DNA of 64,000 nucleotides from Heligmosomoides polygyrus polygyrus (GCA_947396885.1 OX377203.1:4712001-4776000), one strand, 5' to 3'; counted from the stretch's first letter, positions 53,771 through 64,000 are shown. Notes: a model not told the origin generated them from the sequence alone. Made by a program: numbers and translations.

Positions 53771-54792
53771 CCATTCACGGCATGAATCTCACTTTCCTCA
53801 TCGTTGATGTCCTTCTCCGGCTCGGTCATCGTTCCGACCGCGTCCTTCGCTGTCCCCTTCGTCCCTGCTCCTCTCCTCATCTGCCCCGTCTCGTCCACTT
53901 CACAGTCGTTCCCACATACGTTGCTCATCGAGACGCTCTGAATACGTCCCTATGAATAATGCATTACCTCCTTCGCACTGCTGCACTTCGCATCGATCGA
54001 TTTATTGACCGATTGCGCGTCGGGCTACAGTGTGCAGAGTACGGTGATTGGCTGGCTTCACCTAGCCAATTAGAGGTCTGCTTCATCTTCTAAGCTCCAA
54101 ATCACTATGGCTGAAGAGTAGCCTAGGGAGGGAGGGCTGCTGGAGGACGTGCTGTTTGGCTACTTGCCCTTGCCGTTTAGCTTGCACTATTTGTTGTTGT
54201 TCTTCGACAGGCGCTTTTGAGAGGGGGGGGGGGGGGGGGAGGGGCTATTGAGCACTTTCTGCGTGTTCTTCTTCGTCTTTAGCCATTTTATCGGAACGTT
54301 GTTTAGGATGAGTACCTGATTCTAGCCATGGCACGGTTTATATCTGGACTTGAGCCTTAGGCCCATCCTCCTTGAGACAGCTGCTTCCACGGGTTTTAAG
54401 CCACTTTTTTTCGCACCGAAAGAGCAGGTTAAGCTAGGTGATGGCTTTTCGGACAACACTTAGATACTCTTCGGTTAATTTTTCGTCTATGTTCCTTATT
54501 TTTTTATTTTTTATTATTTTTTTTAAATCAAAGTCTTACTCTTATCTTCTCGAAGTGTTGAAGCCGTCTAGCCTAATTGGTCGAATACAACTCAGATTCC
54601 TGTTTCAGCTTCGACAACCGGCTCTTCTAACTGGACTTTCCAGACACTTGAATAGCCTTTTTCCCATCTGCAATTGACCCACATATGAGTCACGGTTCGG
54701 ATTATCCGTTGTGACACCCTAAATGCATCCCACTTGAGGATTAGATGTAGAGGTCACTGGGTTAACTACTCTCTAATTTCTACTTGAAAATG
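53771..54792. other. unassigned DNA with poly-G run
   Basis: An uninterrupted G run of about 17 lies at 54222-54239. No gene recognised. GACCCACATATGAGTC at 54668 resembles the palindrome at 2239. Confidence 0.4.
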
Positions 54793-54916
54793 GCCAAGGA
54801 TAATGCTAGAGGACGACGTCAATCAATAACTCTTGGAGTGCGCCATGCATTCCACTTCTTCAGGACTTTGTGGAAACCCCATTTAATGTGTATTTGATCT
54901 ATACAATGACTTTGGG
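54793..54916 (-). mobile_element. SINE 3'-end fragment
   Basis: GCGCCATGCATTCCACTTCT, then TTTGTGGAAACCCCATTTAA and GTGTATTTGATCTATACAAT, the complement of the 3' half of a diverged SINE. No head. Confidence 0.75.
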
Positions 54917-54941
54917 TGAGTTATAAAAGGTTAATTGCCCT

Positions 54942-55130
54942 GGCGCCGGATTCATCAAGGCGCATGCCCGCTGGTGTACGGGTTGTAGGGGTGGACATAC
55001 CCACGATTCATGGTGAACCTTACCCGCCACATCGTGGGTATAGCACTGGGTCGAGAAAACCCATCGATCCTCGTGGTACATCCGCGTACCAGCCGCCCTT
55101 TCTCGTCCCATTTACAAAAATGCGCTTGAC
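54942..55130. repeat. dispersed repeat, second copy of 35398-35592
   Basis: Shares CCGGATTCATCAA, TACCCACGAT, GTGAACCTTACCCGCCACAT and GTGGTACATCCGCGTACC with the 35.4-kb copy. Starts with CCTGGCGCCGGATTC, a diverged end of the AGGGGTCGGATTC MITE type. Confidence 0.8.
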
Positions 55131-55149
55131 TCTGAGATCAGCTGTTCTC

Positions 55150-55205
55150 CAGTGACATTCGCGACAAATTCCCCGCCTCCCAACGCTGCCCACATTTGCG
55201 ACAAC
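55150..55205. mobile_element. MITE right end, GTCGCGAA subfamily
   Basis: CATTCGCGACAAATTCCCCG then CTCCCAACGCTGCCCACATT and TGCGACAAC. The right end is clear. Immediately left lies only a short CATTCGCGACA, perhaps from a second copy. Confidence 0.6.
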
Positions 55206-56433
55206 TAACGACAAATAAGAAAAACAAGAGACAAAAGCCAACTCGGTTCAACTGAAGGACATGAGTGCTGATTTTTTTGAACAAGCACTATATTATCTGT
55301 AAATAAAGAGGATAAACAAAAAAAAAACAAAATGACTATTAAGCACTGATGAGCCTTAGTTGTTCAGGTGCTCGCGTTTTTTGAGTGATTTTTCAAGCCA
55401 TTAAGCCGTGTACGACTCAACATCGGCACTAAAGATATTTGAGCTGTGTCTTGATGGATTTTTCATCAACCTGTGAACGCTTCTGGCGAGCTTCTCGCTT
55501 CAAACGCTGCTTCATTTTGGCCCCAATGACCCGAACTCATTGCAGTCCACTCGTCCGGCCAGCCAGCACCCACTTCCCACCCAACCACCACCCACCGACC
55601 GGCAACGCCTCCATAATTACTCTGGGCCCGTTTCGGCAGATCGAATTTCCTCATTACTCTCGAGTTCTGCTGGCTATAATTAAATTGCCTGGCTATTGAG
55701 GAGGTCTGGATGGAGTTGCCGTGTAGCTCCTTGAAACCTTGCAGCAGCAGCAGCAGCAGAAGGCTGCAGCTGCAGAAGACGTTTTGAAGCAGAAGGAACG
55801 GTGCAAGGCGAATTTTTCGAGCTGTGATGACTTTCATCGGCTTCTTTATTCTTCGGATGTCGACATTTTTTCTTGGATTCTTAACCGTTCATCTCCTCTA
55901 GAAGTCTTCTGAGGTTGTTCTTCTGACAGCTGCTCACATCTTCGGTGCATTTTCCGTGTTCGTTTCTCGATTTCCATCGGTTAGAAGATCAAACACGTAA
56001 TTTCAGAGTGTGTACTGCTGAAGCTGGCTAGATGGAATGGAATTCTGAGAAAAAGCTGGAGATTCACCACGATGCACCTCTCGCATCCGGTCTCCTGGTT
56101 CCGGCTTTTCAAAATGTATTTTTGTTATAAATTTTGGGTATAACGAGGTGGTATTCGCCCAATTTCTCTCGTTGTTTCTATCTCCGATGTTCCACTTTCA
56201 TCTCGCTATTTATTTATCTGTTTATTTATTTATTTATCTTTGCATTATTTATTTGTTTATTTATTGTACGTAGCGACTCAAACATTGAAGCAGAACACAG
56301 CAAAATCAACTCTGAATGCGGTTAAAATAATTAAAAGAAAAGCAAGGCACATATACGGTCAGCGCAACAAACTAATCGATTAACGCAAAATACTATAAGA
56401 TATTGGAATATTTTGAAAAAATAAATGAATGAA
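55206..56433. other. unassigned DNA with CAG and TTTA runs
   Basis: CAGCAGCAGCAGCAGCAG at 55741-55758 and TTTA runs at 56203-56265. The frame at 55439-55699 has no recognised family. No gene called. Confidence 0.4.
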
Positions 56434-57967
56434 TAGAATTGGATTGTATCAACTGTATCACCTGTCCTCCCGTTGATCATCGAACTTCGAATTGCTCGAG
56501 CGGGTGCCAGCAGCGTCTCCATTCGTCCCTGTCGCGTGCCAGAGTGGTCCAATGGATCCTCCTCGCTCGAGGGACACAAAGAGCGTCATAGCTGTCGTTA
56601 AGGGCTTTCACGAAGAAGTCCGACCAACGCGTTGGTGGGCGTCCCGGTGTTCTCTTGAAATCCCGCGGAATCCAGTCGGTGACGGCTCTCGTCCAGCGGG
56701 TGTCTGCGAAGCGCATTACGTGGCCGGCCCACCTAATTTTCGACAACTTGGCCCACGCGACAGCGTCTCTCATCTTCGAACGTCGGCGAAGCTCGGAACT
56801 CCGGAGGCCTTCCCTCACTTGCGTGAGTCGTTTCACTCCGAGCATCGTCCTCTCGATTCCACGCTGCGCGACGCTGATCGCGTGTTCATCCTGCTTTCGC
56901 ACAGCCCAGGTCTCTGAGGCGTATGTTAGGGCAGGAAGAACAGTGGAGTCGAATAGGTGGGACGGAGTCGAACGTTCTTCGCCTTCTTCACGACTTCTTC
57001 GGCGCTCTTGAAAGCTCCCCAAGCCGCTCGTTTCCTCCTGCTCAGCTCCGGCGCTAGGTCGTTGGCCATATTGACTCCGCGACCCAGATACACGTAGCTG
57101 GAGCATTCGGAGATGTTCGTTCCGTTGAGCGAGAATGGGGCATCAGAAACCCATCCGTTCCTCATGAACATCGTCTTCGTAAGATTCAGCTGCAGTCCAA
57201 CGTTCCCACATACACCATCGAAGTCGGCCAGCATTCGCTCTGCCTGGCTGATGCTCGGTGTTATGAGCACGATGTCGTCAGCGATGCGAAGATGATGTAG
57301 TTGCCGGCCGTCGACCTTCACTCCCATGTCTTCCCATTCTAGTTCGCGCATGACGTTTTCGAGAGTGGCGCTGAAGAGCTTCGGGGATATGGTATCCCCT
57401 TGCCGAACCCCTCTCTTCACGTCGACGACGACGTCGTTGTAGAATGGTGAGATCTTGGTCGTGAATCCACTGTACAGCTCTCGAAGGACTCTGATGTACT
57501 GAGTAGGAACACCCTGAGTGAGCAGGGCGTCGATGACCGCTTCAGTCTCGACGGAGTCGAATGCCTTCTTCAGGTCGATGAACGTAAGGCACAGCGGCAG
57601 CTTGTACTCTCGCGACACTTCGATGAGTTTCGTAATGGCGTGAATGTGGTCGATCGTGCTGAATCCCCTCCGAAATCCTGCTTGTTCGCATGGCTGTCCT
57701 TCGTCCAGCGTTCACTCGAGTGAACAGCTTGTAAACTACGGACAACAGGCAGATCGGGCGATAGTTGCCAATGTCGTGCACGTCTCCCTTCTTGTACAGC
57801 AAAACGGTCTTGCTGGTCTTCCACTGAGATGGAACCTTGCACTCCGACAGGTAACGTGTGAAGAGCCGCGCCAAGGTGTTGATGAGCGCTGGCGGGAGGT
57901 TCTTCAGGTGTTCGGTTCTGATCCTGTCGGGACCGGGTGCTGTACGTTTCTAGAATTGGATTGTATT
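56434..57967 (-). mobile_element. 5'-truncated RTE copy with 16-bp duplication
   Basis: TAGAATTGGATTGTAT at 56434-56449 and 57952-57967 is a perfect duplication. The element 56450-57951 is in minus orientation. It is cut within the reverse transcriptase (begins TAPGP/SDRI), and its 3' end is GGACAGGTGATACAGTTG. By eye it is nearly identical to 51630-53142 of the intact copy, so both are recent. Confidence 0.96.
56460..57950 (-). pseudogene. RTE reverse transcriptase, truncated and frameshifted
   Basis: Minus strand. The reading passes through three frames. First [17 protein letters not shown] and [20 protein letters not shown] up to FTRV. Then a 20-bp deletion relative to the intact copy (between CTCGAGT and GAACGC, near 57715) shifts the frame. 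Next [33 protein letters not shown] and IADDIVLI (FADD changed to IADD). Then a 1-bp deletion near 56962 in the RLRAHLFDS region shifts it again. Last [15 protein letters not shown] to the C terminus. No endonuclease. Non-functional, but may compete for RNA or serve as template for the intact protein. Confidence 0.93.
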
Positions 57968-58742
57968 GAAATATTTTTTATATTTATTTTTAATAAAAAA
58001 ATTTAAATAAGGTTTTTAAGGAGTCTGTTCTAGTCGCAGGGACCACTGTTAGAAAAGGAAACTTAACGCGGGGCGGTTAGTATGGTCACTCTAGCCTCTA
58101 ATTAAGGATCCCCTTATAAGTTAGTTCTGTGAAAAATTGTTTATTTATTTGTGTAAATTTTTTTTATTTTTTAGTTTATTTTCAATTCTGCTCCACTGTG
58201 AGAGTGAAGTGCTCCCTCCTCACTGGCATAGATTCAAGAAAGGATTTCTTAATGATTACTACCAGCCGAGGTCGATAAATTCCCTTTGAAACCGTCTTCT
58301 CTTAATATTGATCTAATAATTACATTTAGAATATTAAAAATATTAATTTTGAATTCACATTAGTTGTATTTGGTAGTATTTTAAATAAAAAATGCTTAAG
58401 TACGCACTGATTCACTAGGGATTCCCATACAGGTTGAGCTACATCTTCAAATTCTTGGAAAAATTTCAGTACATGGCGCAATCTTGAAAATGGATTGTAA
58501 CAGCCGATGTGGTCTACTTTAGTACTAAGGCACTTGCTAGTTTTAAGGTTGATATGATTCTAGAAAGACGCGGATACGTAGCAAAACTAATGCCTCGGAG
58601 AGGACTCGAACTCGCGAGGTGGATATTTTCGTTGTTCCATTAATGATAACGTCACTTTATCTAAATGTAGATCAGGAAGCATTCATGAAGCGGCTTCCCA
58701 GGCGTCGATATGATCTGATTCCAAGTCGAGTACCTGCGTAGG
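57968..58742. other. AT-rich unassigned DNA with a tRNA-like complement
   Basis: 57968-58200 and 58290-58400 are AT-rich. 58595-58680 on the minus strand reads box B-like GAGTTCGAGTCCTCTCC with AGTGACGTTATC upstream, resembling the second tRNA-like family (40.4 kb). GTACATGGCGCAATC at 58470 is a SINE core. No gene. Confidence 0.4.
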
Positions 58743-58992
58743 GTGCGAAGTAGCGCAGTCAGGTGAGGCGCCACCTGTCAGCAAGATTCCTGGTACGAGT
58801 CCCGGCCAGGCTGTCTAAACTTTCCATCCATCGGATGCCGGTAAATGGGTGTCAGATTACCTTGGTGAGGTAAAATACTGACTTGCCTATCAGCTGGCCA
58901 CCGCAAGTCATTGCAGAGTGCCTCCGGTATCCATAGAAGGTAAGTGCACGGCGTATCCCAAGCGGGATTGAATAACGTCGTGCTGTATTCTT
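58743..58992 (+). mobile_element. tRNA-derived SINE, old copy
   Basis: Head GTGCGAAGTAGCGCAGTCAG, box B region TTCCTGGTACGAGTCCCGGC, body AGCTGGCCACCGCAAGTCAT, 3' GTAAGTGCACGGCGTATCCC and AAGCGGGATTGAATAACGTC. Strongly diverged but complete. Its head is closest to a tRNA (GTACGAGTCCC). Confidence 0.85.
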
Positions 58993-59214
58993 CACTCCTT
59001 ACTTCGTTTTGAAGACTTTTCTGATTTCTGCAACGGGTTTCTGCTAGACTTGTGGTTTCTAGAGGTCACACCTCTGAATTAAGCATCACTAAACCTTAAA
59101 AGAGGCTGTGGAGAGGTATACTCCATCATTACCATCATCACCTTCCACGCTTCCGTGAAAAATTCGAGCGCATGGCGCAATCCTGTGAAGGCAGCAAGCC
59201 GTTGAACTGTGTCT

Positions 59215-59400
59215 CTATATCTCGTGCGGTACATGTCGAGAAGACGCACTGCGGTCGGTGACACCGTAACTGCGGCAGCCAATAAGGCACCAACTCAGCC
59301 GCCGCCCGCGCAGAGCCCATGATTGGCTGCCGCGATTACGGTAGGAGCAACGGCGCGTTCCCGCACCGCTGCTGTGCGTCATCGCGACATGTACCACCCG
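59215..59400. mobile_element. MITE, GTCG subfamily with long ends
   Basis: Left GGTACATGTCGAGAAGACGC, right TGCGTCATCGCGACATGTAC are inverted partners. Further in, GTAACTGCGGCAGCCAAT pairs with GATTGGCTGCCGCGATTACG. About 185 bp. The TGTGGGC part of the usual end is replaced. Confidence 0.75.
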
Positions 59401-59459
59401 TTTTTTGGTTTTGCTTTACCCTTATCATGTTCAAAGGGCAGTCTTGATAGGGTTTTAGT

Positions 59460-59592
59460 TGTAGTGCCACAGCCACGATCTTATCAAAAATTCTGACTCG
59501 GGCAGGATCCGAACCTATGACTTCTCTGTGGTTTGGAGCGGATTCTTACGTTGCAGCACTGAACCAATGTACGTCTTTGGCCAGCTGCTATG
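59460..59592 (-). mobile_element. tRNA-like SINE fragment, second type
   Basis: On the minus strand: ACATTGGTTCAGTGCTGCAA (box A-like), ATAGGTTCGGATCCTGCCCG (box B-like), then CAGAATTTTTGATAAGATCG. The box B to TTTTGAT segment parallels 40407-40447. No clean cloverleaf. Confidence 0.5.
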
Positions 59593-59945
59593 CTTCATGT
59601 TCGGAGGCCTACGTGTGGCCTTATATCTCTCCTAGTGTTGCCAATTTCTCGCGATATCGATCGGTGTACACAAGCGCGTGGTTGGAGGTTTAACGTGGAT
59701 ACGCCATGCACTCGTCTTCGCTCCTGGTTTGAAAAGGTCTGCTTGCGGATCTGAACCGTTCTGAGCCTCATGTGAGCTTTGGTCGAGCATTTAGTAGTAG
59801 ATGAGAGCAGTGCTGAGTCAAAGTGTGCCTCTGAGGAAAATCGCGGTCACTTGATGACACTAGATGACGAGAACTGAGCTCATCGGATAAGTAGAGCTGA
59901 GAAGCAAGGCGGAAGTGTGGTTTGTTCCTGCCTGACTAAGCTGGT
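59593..59945. other. unassigned DNA
   Basis: GGATACGCCATGCACTCG at 59697 is a SINE core on the minus strand. Nothing else recognised. Confidence 0.35.
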
Positions 59946-59949
59946 CAGA

Positions 59950-61810
59950 GTTTTCTAGACGGCTTTAAGCTGTTATAGTAAGTGACTAGTGCAGCTAAGG
60001 AGCCAAAAACAACTTTTATGGGGAAAATATTTGGAAGGAAGACTCTGAAAATGGATCCTCTGGCGTCTCCTTGAAACTAAATTCGTATTTTAGGCTATTT
60101 TTGAGATTTTTCGAAGTATAAGAGGTTTATAATTCAAGCTTGAATCTGTTACAGTAAGTGAGTACTGCAATAAAGGAGCTAAAACAATTTTTATCGAGAC
60201 TTTTTTTGAGCACGAAGACTTCGACTTTTTCCTTGAATTTACAAAAAACTAAAGCCTTGCTCGTTGAAACTTGTACTTTCAAGCTTTTTTGTGCATTTTT
60301 CGAAGTGCAAGCGATTTGGACTTCGAGCTTGAATCTGTTACGGTAGGCCAGTAGTGCAGTGAAAGAGCTAAAAAATATTTTCTAACGGCATTTTTTTCAA
60401 CAAGAAAAAGGAGCCCATTGAGACCTTCACTTTTAGGGGATTTTTGTGGATTTTTCATGTATAGACAATTTGTAATTTGAGCATGAATCTGTTATACCAG
60501 TGCTGTGAAAGAACTGAAGAAATTTGTCGGAAATTTTCTAGCAGGAAGACGTAGGAAATTGTAGCCCCTCGAAACGCATATTTGTAGGATTTTTATTTTA
60601 TTTTGTATGCGTAAGCGTGGGCGCGTGGAGCGCAGTCGGATGAGGGGCCGGACTCTCGCCTGCGCCCGATACCAGGTTCCTGGTTTGGATTTCCCACCCA
60701 GGCCAACCAAGCCTTCTATCCCTTCGGGGTCGGTGAATTGGTACCAGACTTGTCTGGGAAGGATAAAGCGCTGAATTGCTCATCGGCTGGCCACCGCAAG
60801 TCGTTGTATGGCCAAATACGCATTCATATCGCCTCCACGACATCCCGTAGAAGTAGAATGCGTGGCGCATCCCAAAGAGGATTGAACAACGCCGTTCTTT
60901 ATCCTTTATCCTTTATATACAATTTTTTAAAGTTTAAGCAGTTTTAATTTGAGTTTGAATCTGCTGTACTAACGATAAGTGCTGAAAAGAATTTTCATTG
61001 ATACTTTTTAGTAAGAAAACTTAGAGATTTTCCTTGAACTACAAAGAAACGTGGTCTAAATCCTTGTCCCTCGAAACTGGTATTAATAGGGATTTTTGTA
61101 GAATTTCCTATGCATAGGGGAATTGCAGTATAGGTTTGAATCTATAATAATAAGTGAATATTGCAATGAAAAGGCTAAAAATTGTTGTAGCCGCATTTTT
61201 TGGCAGGAATACAGAGACATTCCTTAAAATTTTTATTTATTCATTATAAATACACACATATGGATGTGACACGAACAATATTAAGAAACACAAGAGAAAA
61301 ACTCAGCAGTCAGATTTAACATAGAGAGAACACTGAGACAAAAAGGCTCAAAAATAGAAATGAAAAAGAAAACAAAACAAAAAATAACAAAGAACAAAGC
61401 AGTAAGCCCTGTCCGCCTGATTTTTAGCATTTTTAGAGCTTTATGTAGATTTTTAAGTTCCTTGAAACTTATATTTTTAGGGGATTCTTGTGAATTTGCG
61501 AACTGAGACAAAAAAGCTCAAAAACAGGAAAGCAAAAAGAAAACAAAGCAAAAAAATAACAAAAGAACAAAGCAATAAACCCTGTCCACCTGGTTTTTAG
61601 CATTTTTAGAGCTTTATATTGGTTTTTTAAGTTTAATCGAATTCTAATTTGAGTTGGAATATGATGTAGAAAGTGTTCTGTAGTGATGGATCTAACTATA
61701 ATTTTCTTCGAGATTTTTAGCAGGAAAACTTAGAGAATGGCAGCTCCTTGAAGCTTGTATTTCTAGAGGTTTTTGTAGATTTTTTGAATCTTAAGCGATT
61801 TAAGGATAGA
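59950..61810. repeat. diverged ~185-bp satellite
   Basis: The marker GAATCTGTTACAGTAAGTGA (with variants), followed by TGCAATAAAGGAGCTAAAA, recurs near 59968, 60144, 60331, 60484, 60957, 61137 and 61652. The 60484-60957 gap is explained by the SINE at 60621-60917. Units share GGAAGAC, CCTTGAAACT and a TTTTTGTAGATTTTT block. A local duplication pairs 61365-61475 with 61535-61645 (CCCTGTCCACCTGGTTTTTA type). Non-coding. Confidence 0.8.
60621..60917 (+). mobile_element. tRNA-derived SINE inside satellite
   Basis: Head GCGCGTGGAGCGCAGTCGGA, then CCAGGTTCCTGGTTTGGATT, GGTACCAGACTTGTCTGGGA, GTAGAATGCGTGGCGCATCC and a TTTATCCTTTATCCTTTATA tail. Full length, close to the 38.6-kb copy. Duplication not resolved in AT-rich flanks. 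Confidence 0.94.
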
Positions 61811-62660
61811 GTTTTGACCACCGAGGGGCTTCCAGAGGACCATACTAGTGCCTCCAGCCAATGTGATCTACCGCTCGGGTAGATCACAATGCGGGCCACT
61901 ACCCCCAAAGGTGTCTTCTTGTCCACTCGTCGTTCGTGCCTACATTCATATTGCAACACTTCATCACATTTTTTCCACACAACGCCCGGAAAATCGATTG
62001 TTCTTCAATCCAGTAGAGGCGCGAGGGGGGGGGGGGGGCGGTGGGCCACGGGGGAGAGAAGGGCGCAATGGACGGCGAAGAGAGGCGGCGGCAGAAGGGC
62101 CGCCGGCCTGGCCAGCCGGCCGGCCGGTCGGCTGCCCTCTGCGCACGCGGCCAGTAATTTCATTTCCACGAGCGTAGTATTTATAAAGCGCCGCTTCCAT
62201 CCGAATCTCCTTCTAGTCCCAATGGATCGATTCGATCGATTATTGATCGAATTTCCGGGGTCAAAGAGCGCGCTGCAGCCAGCTGCTGCTGCTGCGGGCT
62301 GCTGCTGCTCCACATCATACACGGCCAAGCTCACGTCATTTCAATTAGATAGGCGTGGCCAAGGCAAACAGCAATGCTCTGCTTTTGCAATCGATTTAGG
62401 AGCGGGTGGGGGGGGCCGAGTGAGAGAGAGAAGAAATGCAATTATCCGCCATTAACTATGGCTAATACTCTAATACTCGTTCTGTGTTGAGCTGTGCGGC
62501 TTCTTATTCTCAGCGCCTCTTAGTAGTAAGTCACCTCGTGCTTCTTGTAAGCGGCTTCGTCGTGTTGTCTCGAAGGTGTCGCTGCTGATGCGCAGCTCTG
62601 CAACCCGGCCCCCGGTGCTCTTCAAACGGCCTTTTCGAGCATTGATTTGGCGAGCTGCAC
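61811..62660. other. GC-rich unassigned DNA
   Basis: A G run of 13 at 62027-62039, GGCCGGCCGGTCGG at 62118-62131, GCTGCTGCTGCTGC at 62284. TATTTATAAAGC at 62177 is TATA-like. Frames open on both strands across 61850-62450 reflect GC content. No gene recognised. Confidence 0.4.
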
Positions 62661-62929
62661 CACATGGCCTTCAGATGTGCGGAACTGATCGGTTCCTCAC
62701 GCCTAAAGGGCAGAGATAAGGGGTCAGTGAGTAGGGGAGGGGAATACTCCCCGATGAATCTCCAGTACCTTCAGAGGACTTCAGCGATTTTCGACCTGAC
62801 GCAGCGCCATCTCAAGAAGTTCTTCGCCTTCAACCATACGGAACCACCAGTGAATCACCTAGCTCCCTTATTCTTTTCTGCCCATTTTGTTTTGTTTTAT
62901 TTTTCTACATTGTTTTTATTTTTTTAATA
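62661..62929. other. unassigned DNA
   Basis: A short frame at 62664-62927 has no recognised family. T-rich at 62895-62930. Confidence 0.3.
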
Positions 62930-62935
62930 ATTTGC

Positions 62936-62975
62936 TTTCCCCATGTAGGCCACATTAACGACTTGTGTCCTTTTT
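62936..62975. mobile_element. MITE right half-element, GTCGTTAA subfamily
   Basis: TCCCCATGTAGGCCACATTA then ACGACTTGTGTCCTTTTTTC is a full right end. No left end within about 250 bp. Confidence 0.7.
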
Positions 62976-63000
62976 TCTTAAGTGTAAAGGAAACTGAAAG

Positions 63001-63455
63001 TAATAAAGGATGGCTCGGGATGTGCTACGCACTCTACTTCTACGGGATATCTTGGCGGCCTTTTGCATATGTATTTGCATACAATAACTTGCGGTGACCA
63101 ACCCATGTTTTGTATTGACTTGTTATGATGTTTGATCGAATACATGGCGTGGCGCATCCCAAAAGCGATCGACTAACACTGTCATTTACCCCTTCGTCTC
63201 TTATAGTTAAGAAAAAATGGGTAGAGCAAGTCGCGAATTTGGTCTACGCGGGGAAAACAAAAAAAGGTAAAATTGAAATTGAAATTGAGGGCAGACGAAC
63301 AAAAGTGTTAGAAGACTTGGCTCGCTATTTGATGCCTACAGTGTTTAATTCTTCCAGAAGAATTTGGTATCAGTTCACCGACCCCAGAGTACCTGAAACG
63401 GGACCCGAACTCGGGAACCGGCGGGCGCCACCACCGACCGCGCTGCTCTTCCTAA
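63001..63455 (-). mobile_element. fragments of one or more SINEs
   Basis: Three pieces. 63001-63115 is a minus-strand 3' half (GATGTGCTACGCACTCTACT, CTACGGGATATCTTGG). 63147-63190 is a plus-strand 3' module (GGCGTGGCGCATCCCAAAAG). 63358-63450 is minus-strand body and head (GGTATCAGTTCACCGACCCC, GAACCGGCGGGCGCCACC). Probably one insertion disrupted by another, with extra sequence at 63190-63357. Confidence 0.65.
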
Positions 63456-64000
63456 ACTCTTCCACTTAAAGGAAACAGATCGGCTACCAGCACATTCAAT
63501 GTTGGCCATGTATGTATGTATGTATGTATGATCACGACCGTGTCGAGGGCAATTTTGAAACCCCTAGCGGTCAACTATCGGCGAAATTTCGGTGAAGTGG
63601 GAGGAGCCGCTGTACCGTTAGGTGGCAGAATTTTCACCCAATGGTGGCCGGCTTTCCTCCTGTACTTCGACTTCGACGGTAATTATCAAGAGCGTAAAAT
63701 TGGCTGCATGCTACAGTCGGCGTTCGCTTCGCTTTGGCTGCTCTAACATGCACTTCTTGTAAGCAAAAACAGAAATAAAACTGCGATGTTACAAGTTCTT
63801 CTCTTATTTATGGTTTTAAATTTTTTAATTTTAATTTTGTTTTGCTTTGTTTTATGTTTGTTCCGTTTTTCGATGGTTCGTAACCGCTTATAACTGCTAA
63901 AAGATCGAAAATTTTGAAGTTGTGTGTTTTCTTCTGTTTTTTGTCTTTTTGATTCTATTTTTTATTTTATTTTTATTTCCCTCTTTGGTGGTTCGTTTTG
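63456..64000. other. unassigned DNA with TATG microsatellite
   Basis: ATGTATGTATGTATGTATG at 63510-63528. 63780-64000 is T-rich with TTTTATTTTA runs. No gene recognised. Confidence 0.4.

Noticed and set aside
61848..62455. Frames of 109-188 codons around 62 kb
   Set aside because: GC-rich DNA open on both strands, with poly-G and GCTGCT runs; no known family.

Overview
The window looks like repeat-dense intergenic DNA from a parasitic nematode, most likely a strongylid (hookworm group). The reasons are an RTE-clade LINE whose protein resembles those I know from hookworms and other strongylids, mariner transposons of the type reported from hookworms, and many tRNA-derived SINEs and MITEs. Species is an inference from protein style. 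I ran no search.

I find no confident host protein-coding gene in 64 kb. Nearly every long reading frame that reads like a real protein belongs to a mobile element.

Layout. 0-2.6 kb: AT-rich DNA with one MITE. 2.7-9.5 kb: three tandem arrays in a row, namely a ~115-bp unit with a palindromic core, a ~385-bp unit, and a ~335-bp ATCGAT-rich unit. 9.9-14.2 kb: an unassigned broken reading frame, SINEs and decayed RTE pieces. 14.7-17.5 kb: two non-LTR retrotransposon fragments, one nested in the other. 18.1-21.9 kb: a TTCGAA minisatellite, then ten MITE copies in tandem. 22.6-25.6 kb: a mariner cluster with SINEs. 27-32 kb: MITEs, a 106-bp satellite and related ~300-bp repeats. 33-36 kb: MITEs, a short TTGGCGCCAA minisatellite next to a TATA-like box, and nested MITEs. 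36.9-38.5 kb: a complete mariner element split by a SINE. 38.6-43 kb: more SINEs, a tRNA-like foldback element and RTE pieces. 43-44.5 kb: a satellite carrying a PIF/Harbinger-like MITE. 45-47.8 kb: MITEs, SINE remnants and retrotransposon tails. 47.8-53.8 kb: a long polypyrimidine tract with a full-length RTE element inside it. 54-58 kb: SINE and MITE pieces plus a 5'-truncated RTE copy. 58.7-63.8 kb: SINEs, a tRNA-like repeat, a ~185-bp satellite and GC-rich unassigned DNA.

How the parts work together. The intact RTE (49718-53142, perfect 12-bp duplication, uninterrupted 971-codon frame) is the only element that looks able to mobilise anything. The SINEs are non-autonomous. They carry tRNA-like heads, share a 3' module built on TGCGTGGCGCATCCC and end in TTTATCC repeats, and several have target-site duplications. 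The MITEs share one terminal-inverted-repeat skeleton, and no transposase for them is visible. The mariners are all inactivated by nonsense codons, deletion or insertion.
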